DNA of 64,000 nt, taken from positions 1 through 64,000 of the forward strand of contig NZ_JAHAJN010000001.1 of NCBI RefSeq assembly GCF_018372215.1, written 5' to 3'. The notes under the pieces were generated by a model. It was not told where the DNA came from. It saw only the letters and a program-made list of their open reading frames with translations, and ran no database searches. The translations under genes and the position numbers were made by a program. This DNA comes from Negativicoccus succinicivorans. GTDB taxonomy: Bacteria > Bacillota > Negativicutes > Veillonellales > Negativicoccaceae. This document shows, piece by piece, positions 9,032-17,055 of the stretch; the stretch's first letter is position 1, and each line of letters starts with the position of its first letter.

Positions 9032-10526
9032 TACGGCAGAAATGCGGGCGTTAGAAAAAGCATGGAGCGAGTCCGCACAGCGACCGTTGATTGATTTGAT
9101 GGAACAGGCGGGTAAAGCCGTTTGGGACACGATCGAAAAAATATATGCGCCGCATACCGGTGCGCACTGGGTGGTTTTTGCCGGTAGCGGTAATAACGGT
9201 GGCGACGGTTATGTGGCAGCCCGTTATGCGGTAACGGCAGGCATGCATGTAACCGTCATTCATATCGGTGACCCGCAAAAAATGACCGCGGACACGCGTA
9301 CCAACTATGAACGTTTTTGTGCTGCCGGCGGACAAGTTACGTTCGCTGCCGGCGGACAATTACCGGAGATTTCTGAAGTGCATGGTATCGTAGATGCGTT
9401 GATCGGGATCGGATTAACTGCACCGTTACGCTCCCATCTGCTGGAAACCGTTGCAGCAATCAATGCAACGGCAAAGAAGCGGGATTGCCCTGTGGTGGCG
9501 ATCGATGTGCCGACAGGAGTAAATGCTGACACCGGCAATGTCATGGGGGATGCCGTTAAAGCGTCTTTGACAATAACGATCGGCGCCGCTAAGCAAGGTC
9601 TGCGCATGTATCCTGCACGAATCTATGTGGGTAACCTTCAAGTGGCTGACTTAGCCATGACAAAAGCGGATTTTGTCGGATCGACCGTCCTTATTACGGA
9701 GAAAAATATTACCTGGCCGCGGCGCACACCCTTGAGTCATAAAGGAACGCAAGGGCATGTTGCTGTTTTTGCGGGCTGTGTCGGTATGGAAGGAGCCGCT
9801 TTGCTTTGCGCGAAGGCGGCGTTGCGAGCCGGTGCCGGTAAAGTCACATTGTTCATGCCGAAAAACGCAGCACGAAATGTTATCGGTCATATTCCCGAGG
9901 CAATGATAAAGCCGGTCGGCGATACCGACTTTTTCACACTTAAGGACACGGAAATCGACGTATCCGGCTATGATGCCATCGCCATCGGTTGCGGTATCGG
10001 TCGTGCCAAGGAGACAACCGATTGGGGACTTGCTATGACAGAAAGAATTCCCTGTCCGTTTGTTTGCGATGCGGACGGTTTGTATGCGCTGGCGCAACAT
10101 CCCGGACATAGATTGCCTGCGAGATGCGTGATTACTCCGCATCTCGGCGAAGCGGCGCGGTTGCTGCATGTGACGAACCGAGAAATAGCGAATGATCGGC
10201 CCGATTACGTGAAAACACTGCACGCCACTACGGGAGCGGTCGCTGTTTTAAAAGGAGCCTCGACATTATTGTTTGAAGGCACAAGGTTAGCGGTAAATAC
10301 AACAGGCAACGCCGGGTTGGCGACGGCCGGCACGGGGGACACATTGACCGGAATTATTGCCGCTCTTTTAGCGCAGGGCTTAGCGCCAGCAGATGCGGCT
10401 GCGACCGGCATATGGTGGCACGGCGCTGCCGCGGATCGTTTGGCGGAACAATACGGTTACGGCTTTTTAGCTACTGAAGTGGCGGATACTTTACCTTATA
10501 TTTATAAGGAACAGGTTATGGAATGA
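9018..10526 (+). CDS. nnr: Bifunctional NAD(P)H-hydrate epimerase / ADP-dependent dehydratase
   Basis: A 502-residue fusion that repairs hydrated NAD(P)H. The N-terminal half (about 1-215) is the YjeF_N epimerase (AGSGNNGGDGYVAARY; VAIDVPTGVNADTG). The C-terminal half (about 225-500) is the ribokinase-like dehydratase (LSHKGTQGHV; GAGKVTLF; AGTGDTLTGIIAAL with the catalytic Asp). The chosen ATG at 9018 begins MRIVNTAEMRALE, as in homologues, and has GGGAGAG upstream; it overlaps the end of acpS by 14 bases. Its stop overlaps the next start in ATGA. Confidence 0.95.
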   Translation: MRIVNTAEMRALEKAWSESAQRPLIDLMEQAGKAVWDTIEKIYAPHTGAHWVVFAGSGNNGGDGYVAARYAVTAGMHVTVIHIGDPQKMTADTRTNYERFCAAGGQVTFAAGGQLPEISEVHGIVDALIGIGLTAPLRSHLLETVAAINATAKKRDCPVVAIDVPTGVNADTGNVMGDAVKASLTITIGAAKQGLRMYPARIYVGNLQVADLAMTKADFVGSTVLITEKNITWPRRTPLSHKGTQGHVAVFAGCVGMEGAALLCAKAALRAGAGKVTLFMPKNAARNVIGHIPEAMIKPVGDTDFFTLKDTEIDVSGYDAIAIGCGIGRAKETTDWGLAMTERIPCPFVCDADGLYALAQHPGHRLPARCVITPHLGEAARLLHVTNREIANDRPDYVKTLHATTGAVAVLKGASTLLFEGTRLAVNTTGNAGLATAGTGDTLTGIIAALLAQGLAPADAAATGIWWHGAAADRLAEQYGYGFLATEVADTLPYIYKEQVME

Positions 10527-11470
10527 GAAAAAGTATATTTATATTGATTGTCACTGCATTTATTATGTTATTGACGGGTTGCCAGCATGTGATTCCATCC
10601 GGCGGCGCGCCATTCGATTCGCAAGCACAGTGGAATTTTCCCAATCCTTTTTCATCGCGTACCGAATCGGGGGAATTAGTGATTCGCTGCCTGGATATCG
10701 GGCAAGGAGATGCCACTCTGATTGAATGGCAGGGCAAGTGGACATTGATCGATACCGGCGATGTGGAGCATCGGTCGGTACTCACCCAATATTTGGATCG
10801 TTACGGCGTCAAAGAAGTAGAAAATCTGATCATTACACATCCTGACGGCGACCATTTGGGCGGCGCCTATGCAGTATTGAAACACGTACCGGTGCGGTAT
10901 GTATTTGATGACGGTCTGACTAAAACGAATGCGATTTACCGCACGTATTTGAAGACGCTTGCTAAAAAAGGTTTGCGTCCTTATGTCCCTACGCAGGGAA
11001 TGCAGATTGATTTAGGGGCAGGCGTGTACTTTGATGTACTCGGGCCGACGGAAAATGTAATGTATAAAAAAGGGATGCCGGATTATAATAACCACTCGAT
11101 AGTCATGAAATTGGTAGCAAATCAATTTACGATGCTCTTTACGGGCGATGCGGAAAAACGTCAGGAACATGAACTTTTGCAGGCATATGGCAAGAAACTT
11201 GCAGCTACTGTTTTAAAAGTCGGCCACCACGGCAGTAAGACCGGCACGACGGAATCCTTTTTAGCCGCGGTACGCCCGCAAGTAGCGACAATTTCCAGCG
11301 GCCGCGGAAATCCGTACGGATTACCGCATGCACCGGTGTTGGAACGGTTACAAAAACGGGGAATCCGCATTTACCGTACGGATCGCAATGGAACTATTAC
11401 TATTCGTACCGACGGCAACACGTATACAGTGGAAGGAGAATACAATGAAGCCGATCCGACTCGTCATTGA
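10523..11470 (+). CDS. ComEC-like metallo-beta-lactamase-fold lipoprotein
   Basis: A 315-residue lipoprotein: N-terminal hydrophobic signal with lipobox LLTGC (Cys about residue 20), then a single MBL domain. The metal-binding motif THPDGDHLGG (HxDxDH in place of HxHxDH), FTGDAEKRQE and KVGHHGSKTG are those of the C-terminal ComEC/Rec2-related hydrolase domain, here without the ComEC channel. Such domains are predicted phosphodiesterases or nucleases. It would sit on the outer face of the inner membrane or in the periplasm. It overlaps nnr (ATGA) and is followed by a DUF3006-like gene starting inside its end, a pairing often seen. Confidence 0.88.
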   Translation: MRKSIFILIVTAFIMLLTGCQHVIPSGGAPFDSQAQWNFPNPFSSRTESGELVIRCLDIGQGDATLIEWQGKWTLIDTGDVEHRSVLTQYLDRYGVKEVENLIITHPDGDHLGGAYAVLKHVPVRYVFDDGLTKTNAIYRTYLKTLAKKGLRPYVPTQGMQIDLGAGVYFDVLGPTENVMYKKGMPDYNNHSIVMKLVANQFTMLFTGDAEKRQEHELLQAYGKKLAATVLKVGHHGSKTGTTESFLAAVRPQVATISSGRGNPYGLPHAPVLERLQKRGIRIYRTDRNGTITIRTDGNTYTVEGEYNEADPTRH

Positions 11471-11696
11471 TCGCCAAACGGCAAAATGGACCGAAATGGT
11501 AGCGGAAGACGAAACGACAATTCGCTTACCAAGCGCCTGGCTGCCTGAGGGAACGGCCGTAAATGAGGTGGTCACACTTTCTTTGCAGACGGATCGGCAA
11601 GCTACAGCCGATATTGCAATGGAAGTTAAACAGTTGCGTCGCACGTTGGATACTGCGGGAGAAAAATTGCCGCCGCACGTTCGAAAAGCGAAATAA
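11445..11696 (+). CDS. Small DUF3006-like protein, partner of the MBL lipoprotein
   Basis: An 83-residue protein beginning MKPIRLVIDRQTAKWTEMV, which resembles the short DUF3006 proteins (a beta-rich domain near IDR...A..E...) often encoded beside ComEC-like MBL proteins. The start at 11445 is chosen because GGAAGGAGAA lies just upstream; it overlaps the MBL gene by 26 bases, so translation is likely coupled. There is no signal peptide. The family assignment rests on the N-terminal pattern and position and is tentative. Confidence 0.6.
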   Translation: MKPIRLVIDRQTAKWTEMVAEDETTIRLPSAWLPEGTAVNEVVTLSLQTDRQATADIAMEVKQLRRTLDTAGEKLPPHVRKAK

Positions 11697-11751
11697 GCAT
11701 AAAATATGAGATACATTCTTAATACAGCTTAATCTTATTCGCTGTTTTCAA

Positions 11752-11760
11752 TGCTATAAT
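11752..11760 (+). promoter_or_regulatory. Extended -10 promoter before the amidase gene
   Basis: TGCTATAAT, a perfect extended -10, in the 96-base gap between the DUF3006-like gene and the amidase gene. No clear -35 at 17 bp. Confidence 0.6.
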
Positions 11761-11792
11761 AAGAGCATTGAACCGGTTGGAGGAGGTGGACC

Positions 11793-12830
11793 GTGCGAAA
11801 ACTGATTTTATTTTGCTTTTTCTGTATACTGCTATTTTCTCAAACAGTCCCTTCGTTTGCGGCGCATGTGGAAGCATTGCGATGGGTCACCCGTAATGAT
11901 GCCCATGTTCCGTTTGTCCGCGTAGTCATGGATGTAGATCGCCTGCCCAGTATAGATGCCCAATTGAGCAAGGACGGCAAGATTCTGAAAGTAACACTGG
12001 CGAAGACGAATGGGAAAAAAGTGATCGGTACCTATGCATTGAATCCGAAGATGGTGTCGAAGCTTAACGTAAGTCAGGAAAATAAAGATACTGTTTTATC
12101 TTTCCAATTTCCGCAGGCGCTGTCTAAAAACAGTGTAAAAGTATTCCCTTTGAAACGTGACAAAACGCACAATAAGCCATATCGCGTGGTGATTGACGTA
12201 CCGCAGTATGTTCCTGTGCCCACGTTTAAAACAACGGCAGGTTTAAAGGGGAAAACGATTGTTATTGATCCCGGGCACGGGGGCACGGATGTAGGTGCTA
12301 TCGGTGAAGGAGATGTATATGAAAAGAACATCACCTTACCGATTGCAATTTATTTGAAACCGATGTTGGAAGAAAAGGGCGCAAAAGTATACTTGACGCG
12401 CGAGACTGATCGCGATGTGGCGCGACCGCATGCTAACGGTGACGAGGAATTGCAGGCGCGCGTGGATGTGGCGGAAGCTCATGCGGCGGATGCATTTATC
12501 AGTATTCATATCGATTCGTTTGTTCGCCCGGATATTGACGGTATGACCGCATATTATTGCAGTGGCTCCCTGTATGGTCAGTTGCTGGCGGAATCGTTGC
12601 ATGAAGCAAATCTTGCCGAAGTGGATTTCGGTGACCGTGGAGTACGCACAGCGAATTTCTATGTACTTTGCAACAGCAGCATGCCGTCGACATTGTTGGA
12701 ACTCGGATTTATTTCAAATCCCCGGGAACGTGCCGAATTACAAAAACCGAATGTTCAAAAGGCATTGGCGAAGAGCATTGTAGACGGATTAGAAACATAC
12801 TTTAAACGGGCTGAGGAGCATTCCAGATGA
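11793..12830 (+). CDS. N-acetylmuramoyl-L-alanine amidase (AMIN + Amidase_3)
   Basis: A 345-residue exported amidase that cuts the bond between muramic acid and the stem peptide. Signal peptide at residues 1-23 (ending SFAA), an AMIN-type beta domain (about 25-140) for cell-wall targeting, then a zinc-dependent Amidase_3 domain: IDPGHGGTDVGA (Zn His), YEKN (Zn Glu), SIHID (second Zn His) and the catalytic Glu in TLLELGFISN. GTG start follows a strong GGAGGAGG site. Its stop overlaps the next gene (ATGA), a lipoprotein, so the two probably work together at the envelope. Confidence 0.92.
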   Translation: MRKLILFCFFCILLFSQTVPSFAAHVEALRWVTRNDAHVPFVRVVMDVDRLPSIDAQLSKDGKILKVTLAKTNGKKVIGTYALNPKMVSKLNVSQENKDTVLSFQFPQALSKNSVKVFPLKRDKTHNKPYRVVIDVPQYVPVPTFKTTAGLKGKTIVIDPGHGGTDVGAIGEGDVYEKNITLPIAIYLKPMLEEKGAKVYLTRETDRDVARPHANGDEELQARVDVAEAHAADAFISIHIDSFVRPDIDGMTAYYCSGSLYGQLLAESLHEANLAEVDFGDRGVRTANFYVLCNSSMPSTLLELGFISNPRERAELQKPNVQKALAKSIVDGLETYFKRAEEHSR

Positions 12831-13390
12831 CAAATAAAGGCTTGTATTTTTTAGAAAAGAGATGGCCGATCTGCGCATTGCTGCTGTGCATGGTTTTGAT
12901 GATCGCCGGCTGCGCGCCTTCGGCACCATCGACAAAGACAATGGGCGCAAGTCAACCGCAGCAGGTGGCGACAACCGAAAGGACGCTGGTCACCTATATT
13001 CCCAGTAAAGATGCAGAGCATCTTGTGCCGGTAAAGATAAATGTGCCGTCAGATCAGTACACGCCGAACCGGGCGGTAGAAGAAATGTTGATCGCAGACC
13101 GCAAGCTGGAATATCCGATTTGGCCGAAAGACGCTGAGGTCAAAAAAGTCGAGGTCAATCAAAACAAGAAACTTGCTACCGTAGATCTCAATCAGGCTGT
13201 CAAAAATAACCAGGGCGGTTCTTTAGGAGAAATTTTGATGGTGTATGAAACGGTTAATACCTTGACAAATTTTCCGGAGATTGAACGTGTGCAGTTCACG
13301 ATGGAAGGCGAGCCGATCGAATCCATCACGGGTCACTTGGATTTGACGAAGCCATTGGAACGGGATGAACAATTGATCGAAAACAAATAA
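12827..13390 (+). CDS. GerMN-domain lipoprotein
   Basis: A 187-residue protein with an N-terminal membrane signal and lipobox MIAGC (Cys about residue 29), followed by one GerMN (sporulation/spore germination) domain: TLVTYIPSKDAEHLVPV...RAVEEML...KLATVDLNQ...VNTLTNFPEIERVQFTMEGEPI. In non-spore-forming bacteria these lipoproteins occur beside amidases and are thought to act on or bind the wall. It overlaps the amidase gene by four bases and ends at a terminator. Exact role unknown. Confidence 0.85.
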   Translation: MTNKGLYFLEKRWPICALLLCMVLMIAGCAPSAPSTKTMGASQPQQVATTERTLVTYIPSKDAEHLVPVKINVPSDQYTPNRAVEEMLIADRKLEYPIWPKDAEVKKVEVNQNKKLATVDLNQAVKNNQGGSLGEILMVYETVNTLTNFPEIERVQFTMEGEPIESITGHLDLTKPLERDEQLIENK

Positions 13391-13392
13391 TT

Positions 13393-13427
13393 AAAAAGCC
13401 GCGAATGTATTCGCGGCTTTTTCTTTT
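13393..13427 (+). terminator. Terminator after the GerMN lipoprotein gene
   Basis: AAAAAGCCGCGAA / TTCGCGGCTTTTT stem with a TGTA loop and T-rich tail. Confidence 0.85.
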
Positions 13428-13455
13428 GTTCCCGGTAAAGCGGCGGAGCGAGTAT

Positions 13456-13463
13456 GCTACAAT
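13456..13463 (+). promoter_or_regulatory. Extended -10 promoter of the thiL-tsa operon
   Basis: Reads (T)GCTACAAT preceded by T at 13455, i.e. TGCTACAAT, 25 bases before the thiL start. The same TGCTACAAT occurs before yajQ. Confidence 0.55.
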
Positions 13464-13487
13464 AACATAAGATAAGGAGGAGATGCG

Positions 13488-14447
13488 ATGACAGCGATCC
13501 GTGATGAATTTGCTTTGATTCGGGATATCGCCGCATTATGTCTGACCCAAGGGGCGGCGGTTCGTGTGCCGTTGAATGATGACGCTGCCGTTGTCGCTAT
13601 TCCTCCGAACACGGAACTGGTAGTGACGACGGACACACTTACCGAAGGCGTTCATTTTTTGGCGCAAACGATTACGTTTCAAGAGCTCGGCTGGAAACTT
13701 GCAGCGGTCAATTTGAGTGATCTTGCGGCGATGGGGGCGCAACCTTTGGGGATTGTTGTAGCTTTGGCGCTACCGCAGACGACGCAAAAAGAAGACATGA
13801 TTTCGTTATATCGTGGTTTAGGAGAGTGCCTGCGCACGTATGATGCGCTACTCCTGGGCGGAGACACCGTACATTCACGACATAGCATGACACTGACCGC
13901 GACAGCGCTCGGATATGTGCCGTGCGGTCAGGCTGTAACCCGAAGCGGTGCGCAGCCGGGAGATCGAATTGTTTTGACGGGACCTACCGGATACGCGGCG
14001 CTGGCATATCATCTGCTTGCGCGCGGGATGTCTCCCGAGGCATCGTTGCGGGCGTTTCAAAACACGCCACGACCGCAATTGGCCAAAGGAAAATTATTGC
14101 GGGAGCTTGGCGCGACCGCGATGAACGATATCAGTGACGGACTCGCGTTCGCTTTGGGGGATATGGCAAAACAGTCGGAAGCACGTTTCGAAGTCGAACA
14201 AAGTGCGCTTACCTGGCAAAGCGATTTGGCGCAACGTTCGGATCCACACGCGCTCTGCGCGGAAGATCTGATTTGGTACGGCGGTGAAGACTTTGAACTC
14301 GCGGCCACGTTGCCGGCGACATCCACCGTACCGCAGGGAATGTATGAGATCGGTCGCGTTACAAAAGGAAGCGGCTTATTTATATGCGATGGAGATACGT
14401 GTCACGCATTGCAAGTCACCGGCTATAATCATTTTGGAGGCATATGA
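13488..14447 (+). CDS. thiL: Thiamine-monophosphate kinase
   Basis: A 319-residue AIR-synthase-like kinase that phosphorylates thiamine monophosphate to the coenzyme thiamine diphosphate. Visible: FALIRDIAAL, NDDAAVVAI (metal-binding Asp pair), ELVVTTDTLTEGVHF, NLSDLAAMGAQPLG, LLGGDTV and NDISDGLA. Start supported by AAGGAGGAG. First gene of a run of tightly overlapping genes; its stop overlaps the tsaE start (ATGA). A thiL-tsaE-tsaB-rimI-tsaD order is common in Firmicutes. Confidence 0.95.
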   Translation: MTAIRDEFALIRDIAALCLTQGAAVRVPLNDDAAVVAIPPNTELVVTTDTLTEGVHFLAQTITFQELGWKLAAVNLSDLAAMGAQPLGIVVALALPQTTQKEDMISLYRGLGECLRTYDALLLGGDTVHSRHSMTLTATALGYVPCGQAVTRSGAQPGDRIVLTGPTGYAALAYHLLARGMSPEASLRAFQNTPRPQLAKGKLLRELGATAMNDISDGLAFALGDMAKQSEARFEVEQSALTWQSDLAQRSDPHALCAEDLIWYGGEDFELAATLPATSTVPQGMYEIGRVTKGSGLFICDGDTCHALQVTGYNHFGGI

Positions 14448-14923
14448 AACAGCAAGCGGTATTTATCACTAAGGGACAGGAAGAAACCCGTCGGCTTGGA
14501 GCGATTTTTGCTCGGCATGCGTATGACGGATTATATTTGGCACTGGCAGGCGACTTGGGCGCCGGGAAGACACAATTGGCGAAAGGTGTAGCGCAGGGCT
14601 TAGGTATTACGGGAGAAGTGACAAGTCCCACGTTCACTATTTTGCATGAGTATGATGCCGAGCCGCTTGCGTTCCATCATTTTGATTTATATCGGCTGGA
14701 GAGTGCGGCTGAACTTTCCAATATAGGTTTTGAAGAATTTGGGCGTGAAGGTGTGACGTTGGTAGAATGGGCCGATAAATTTTTAGAGGAGTTACCGCGA
14801 CATGCGGTGCAGGTGGAAATGCACAAGCAAGATGAAATGACACGAGAAATTATCGTTAGGGCGCAAGATAAGAAAGCGCAACAATGGTTGGAGGAGGTGG
14901 CGGCAGATGTGGCTCGCGCTTGA
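14444..14923 (+). CDS. tsaE: tRNA t6A biosynthesis ATPase TsaE
   Basis: A 159-residue ATPase needed with TsaB and TsaD for threonylcarbamoyl-adenosine at position 37 of ANN-decoding tRNAs. Walker A is GDLGAGKTQLAKG (about residue 37), switch-like motif VTSPTFTILHEY, then FHHFDLYRL and EFGREGVTLVEWADK, all typical. It overlaps thiL by four bases and tsaB by seventeen. Confidence 0.95.
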   Translation: MKQQAVFITKGQEETRRLGAIFARHAYDGLYLALAGDLGAGKTQLAKGVAQGLGITGEVTSPTFTILHEYDAEPLAFHHFDLYRLESAAELSNIGFEEFGREGVTLVEWADKFLEELPRHAVQVEMHKQDEMTREIIVRAQDKKAQQWLEEVAADVARA

Positions 14924-15602
14924 TACATCAGGGATCACCTCGAACGTAGCGGTGGGGACGGCGGAAAAAGTAGTGGCGGAACTTTCCGTGCGGCGTAAAC
15001 GTACGCATTCCGAACAAATCGTTCCCCATATAGAAACTGTCCTTCGACTCGCGGGACTTGATCGTGCCGACCTGACCGGTATTGCGGTAACATCCGGACC
15101 AGGCTCATTTACCGGACTGCGGATCGGGTTGGCTACGGCGAAAGCAATGGCATTTGCGTTACAGATCCCGCTCGTTGGAGTGAATACTATGCACGCGCTG
15201 ATGTATAACTATAAAAATGCTGCCGGCTCGTTACTTTCTTTACTGGATGCGCAAAAAGGAAATGTCTACTACAGCTTAGGAAGATGGACTGACGGCCGGT
15301 TGGAATTGGCTATCGACAGTCGCATTGCATCTCTTACCGAAGCGATTGCCGCAGTCAAAGATCAGGCGGAAGATGTCATATGTCTGGGCGAAGCGGTGGA
15401 GCTTTTCGCCCCTGAACTCGAAGCGGCGGGATTGCGGTTAGCGCCGCCCTATCAACAGGTAGCGCGAGCCGCGGCGCTCTTGGATTGCGCGGCGGTGGAA
15501 TGGGCACAGCGCGGAAGTGATGATGTATTTACGCTGGTGCCTCAATATTTACGTAAAAGTGAGGCGGAAGTGCTATGGGAAAAGCGCCGGAAAATAAAAT
15601 AA
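14907..15602 (+). CDS. tsaB: tRNA t6A biosynthesis protein TsaB
   Basis: A 231-residue ASKHA-fold partner of TsaD. It begins MWLALDTSG and contains THSEQIVPHIETVL, GPGSFTGLRIGLATAKAMAF and VNTMHAL, all diagnostic. Strong site GGAGGAGG precedes the ATG inside the end of tsaE. The last 28 bases overlap rimI. Confidence 0.95.
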   Translation: MWLALDTSGITSNVAVGTAEKVVAELSVRRKRTHSEQIVPHIETVLRLAGLDRADLTGIAVTSGPGSFTGLRIGLATAKAMAFALQIPLVGVNTMHALMYNYKNAAGSLLSLLDAQKGNVYYSLGRWTDGRLELAIDSRIASLTEAIAAVKDQAEDVICLGEAVELFAPELEAAGLRLAPPYQQVARAAALLDCAAVEWAQRGSDDVFTLVPQYLRKSEAEVLWEKRRKIK

Positions 15603-16045
15603 ATATTCGTATCGCGATTACCGATGATTTGCCGGCTATTGAACGAATTGAAAAAGATTGCTTTCCCGATCCATGGTCGGCAAAGACGTTGCGACATGAT
15701 TTCTTGCAGGGCCCCGGTAATTTTTTGGTTGCTACCAACGGGACGGAAGTCATCGGTTACGTGAATCTGTGGTTTGTAGCGGATGAAGTACAACTCATCC
15801 GGATTGCGGTCATGTCCGACCAAAGGGAACAGGGTATCGGTACGCAATTGTTGGCGCGGGCCATTGAAGAAGCGAATGATCGTAAAGCACGGTATTTACA
15901 TTTAGAAGTGAGGGAATCCAATACTGTCGCGCTGGATTTATATCAGCGGGCAGGATTTGTCGTGCGAACGAAGCGTGAAGATGCATACAGTAATCCCCGT
16001 GAAGACGGTTATTTACTGACGCGGGAACTGGAGGAAACAGAGTGA
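15575..16045 (+). CDS. rimI: Ribosomal protein alanine N-acetyltransferase (RimI family)
   Basis: A 156-residue GNAT acetyltransferase: FPDPWSAKTLRHDF near the N-terminus, acetyl-CoA motif A VMSDQREQGIGTQLLARAI (R/Q-x-x-G-x-G/A), LEVRESNTVALDLYQRAGF and a final RTKREDAYSNPREDGYLL stretch. RimI acetylates the N-terminus of ribosomal protein S18 in E. coli and is usually encoded between tsaB and tsaD, as here. Start overlaps tsaB by 28 bases. Confidence 0.9.
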   Translation: MGKAPENKINIRIAITDDLPAIERIEKDCFPDPWSAKTLRHDFLQGPGNFLVATNGTEVIGYVNLWFVADEVQLIRIAVMSDQREQGIGTQLLARAIEEANDRKARYLHLEVRESNTVALDLYQRAGFVVRTKREDAYSNPREDGYLLTRELEETE

Positions 16046-17055
16046 AAATTTTGGCATTGGAAACGAGTTGCGACGAAACATCGGCGGCAGTTATCGAAGA
16101 CGGTCGTACGGTGTTGGCGGATATTATCGCCTCGCAAATCGATATCCATCGTCGATTCGGCGGTGTGGTTCCCGAAATCGCATCGCGTCACCACATAGAA
16201 GACGTGATGCCGGTCGTAGCGGAAGCACTGACGACGGCAGGGCTTACGCTCGCCGATATCGATGCGATTGCAGTCACGCAGGGGCCGGGACTCGTGGGTG
16301 CATTGCTTGTCGGTGTTGCCTGCGCAAAAGCCCTCAGTTTCGCGGCGGCTAAGCCTCTGCTCGCGGTAAATCATATGGAAGGGCATATTTATGCTAATCT
16401 GGTGGCGCATCCGGACTTGCAGCCGCCGTTTTTGACGTTGGTTGTTTCCGGAGGGCATACCATGCTGGTAGATGTGCCGGCGTACAACGAATTTCAACTG
16501 CTCGGCGAGACTAAGGATGATGCTGCCGGCGAAGCTTTTGATAAAATCGCTCGCGTGATGGGCTATCCGTACCCGGGCGGACCGCATATCGATCGCTTGG
16601 CGGCCGAAGGAAATCCGCATGCGATTGAATTTCCGCAAGCACTGCGTAATGAAGATAACTTTGACTTCAGTTTCAGCGGTGTAAAATCGGCGGTTTTAAA
16701 TTATTTACATAATTGTGAGCAGCGTGGGGAAACGTATCGCCCGGAAGACGTAGCCGCATCATTTCAGCATGCGGTGGTGAATGTGCTGGTCGAAAAAACG
16801 ATTCGCGCGGCGCAACAGCAACATCGTGACATCGTCTGCATTGCCGGCGGTGTGGCAGCCAACAGCGGCTTGCGTCAGGAATTGGCAGCGGCGTGTGAAC
16901 GCGCGGGGTTGCGACTTCTGACTCCGGACTTGCGTTTTTGCACCGATAATGCGGTGATGATCGGCTCACGTGCTTTTTATCAATACGAAGCAGGACAATT
17001 TGCGGATTGGACATTAAATGCAGATCCCAGATTGCCGTTCCGAGGGACTATCTAA
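16042..17055 (+). CDS. tsaD: tRNA N6-adenosine threonylcarbamoyltransferase TsaD
   Basis: A 337-residue catalytic subunit of t6A synthesis, transferring the threonylcarbamoyl group to A37. Motifs: LALETSCDETSAAV, GGVVPEIASRHHIE, GPGLVGALLVG, the metal-binding NHMEGHIYAN, TLVVSGGHTML, YPGGPHID and VAGGVAANSGLR. GTG start with TGGAGGAA upstream and a four-base overlap with rimI. Its stop codon shares a base with the start of the sensor kinase (TAATG). Confidence 0.97.
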   Translation: MKILALETSCDETSAAVIEDGRTVLADIIASQIDIHRRFGGVVPEIASRHHIEDVMPVVAEALTTAGLTLADIDAIAVTQGPGLVGALLVGVACAKALSFAAAKPLLAVNHMEGHIYANLVAHPDLQPPFLTLVVSGGHTMLVDVPAYNEFQLLGETKDDAAGEAFDKIARVMGYPYPGGPHIDRLAAEGNPHAIEFPQALRNEDNFDFSFSGVKSAVLNYLHNCEQRGETYRPEDVAASFQHAVVNVLVEKTIRAAQQQHRDIVCIAGGVAANSGLRQELAAACERAGLRLLTPDLRFCTDNAVMIGSRAFYQYEAGQFADWTLNADPRLPFRGTI

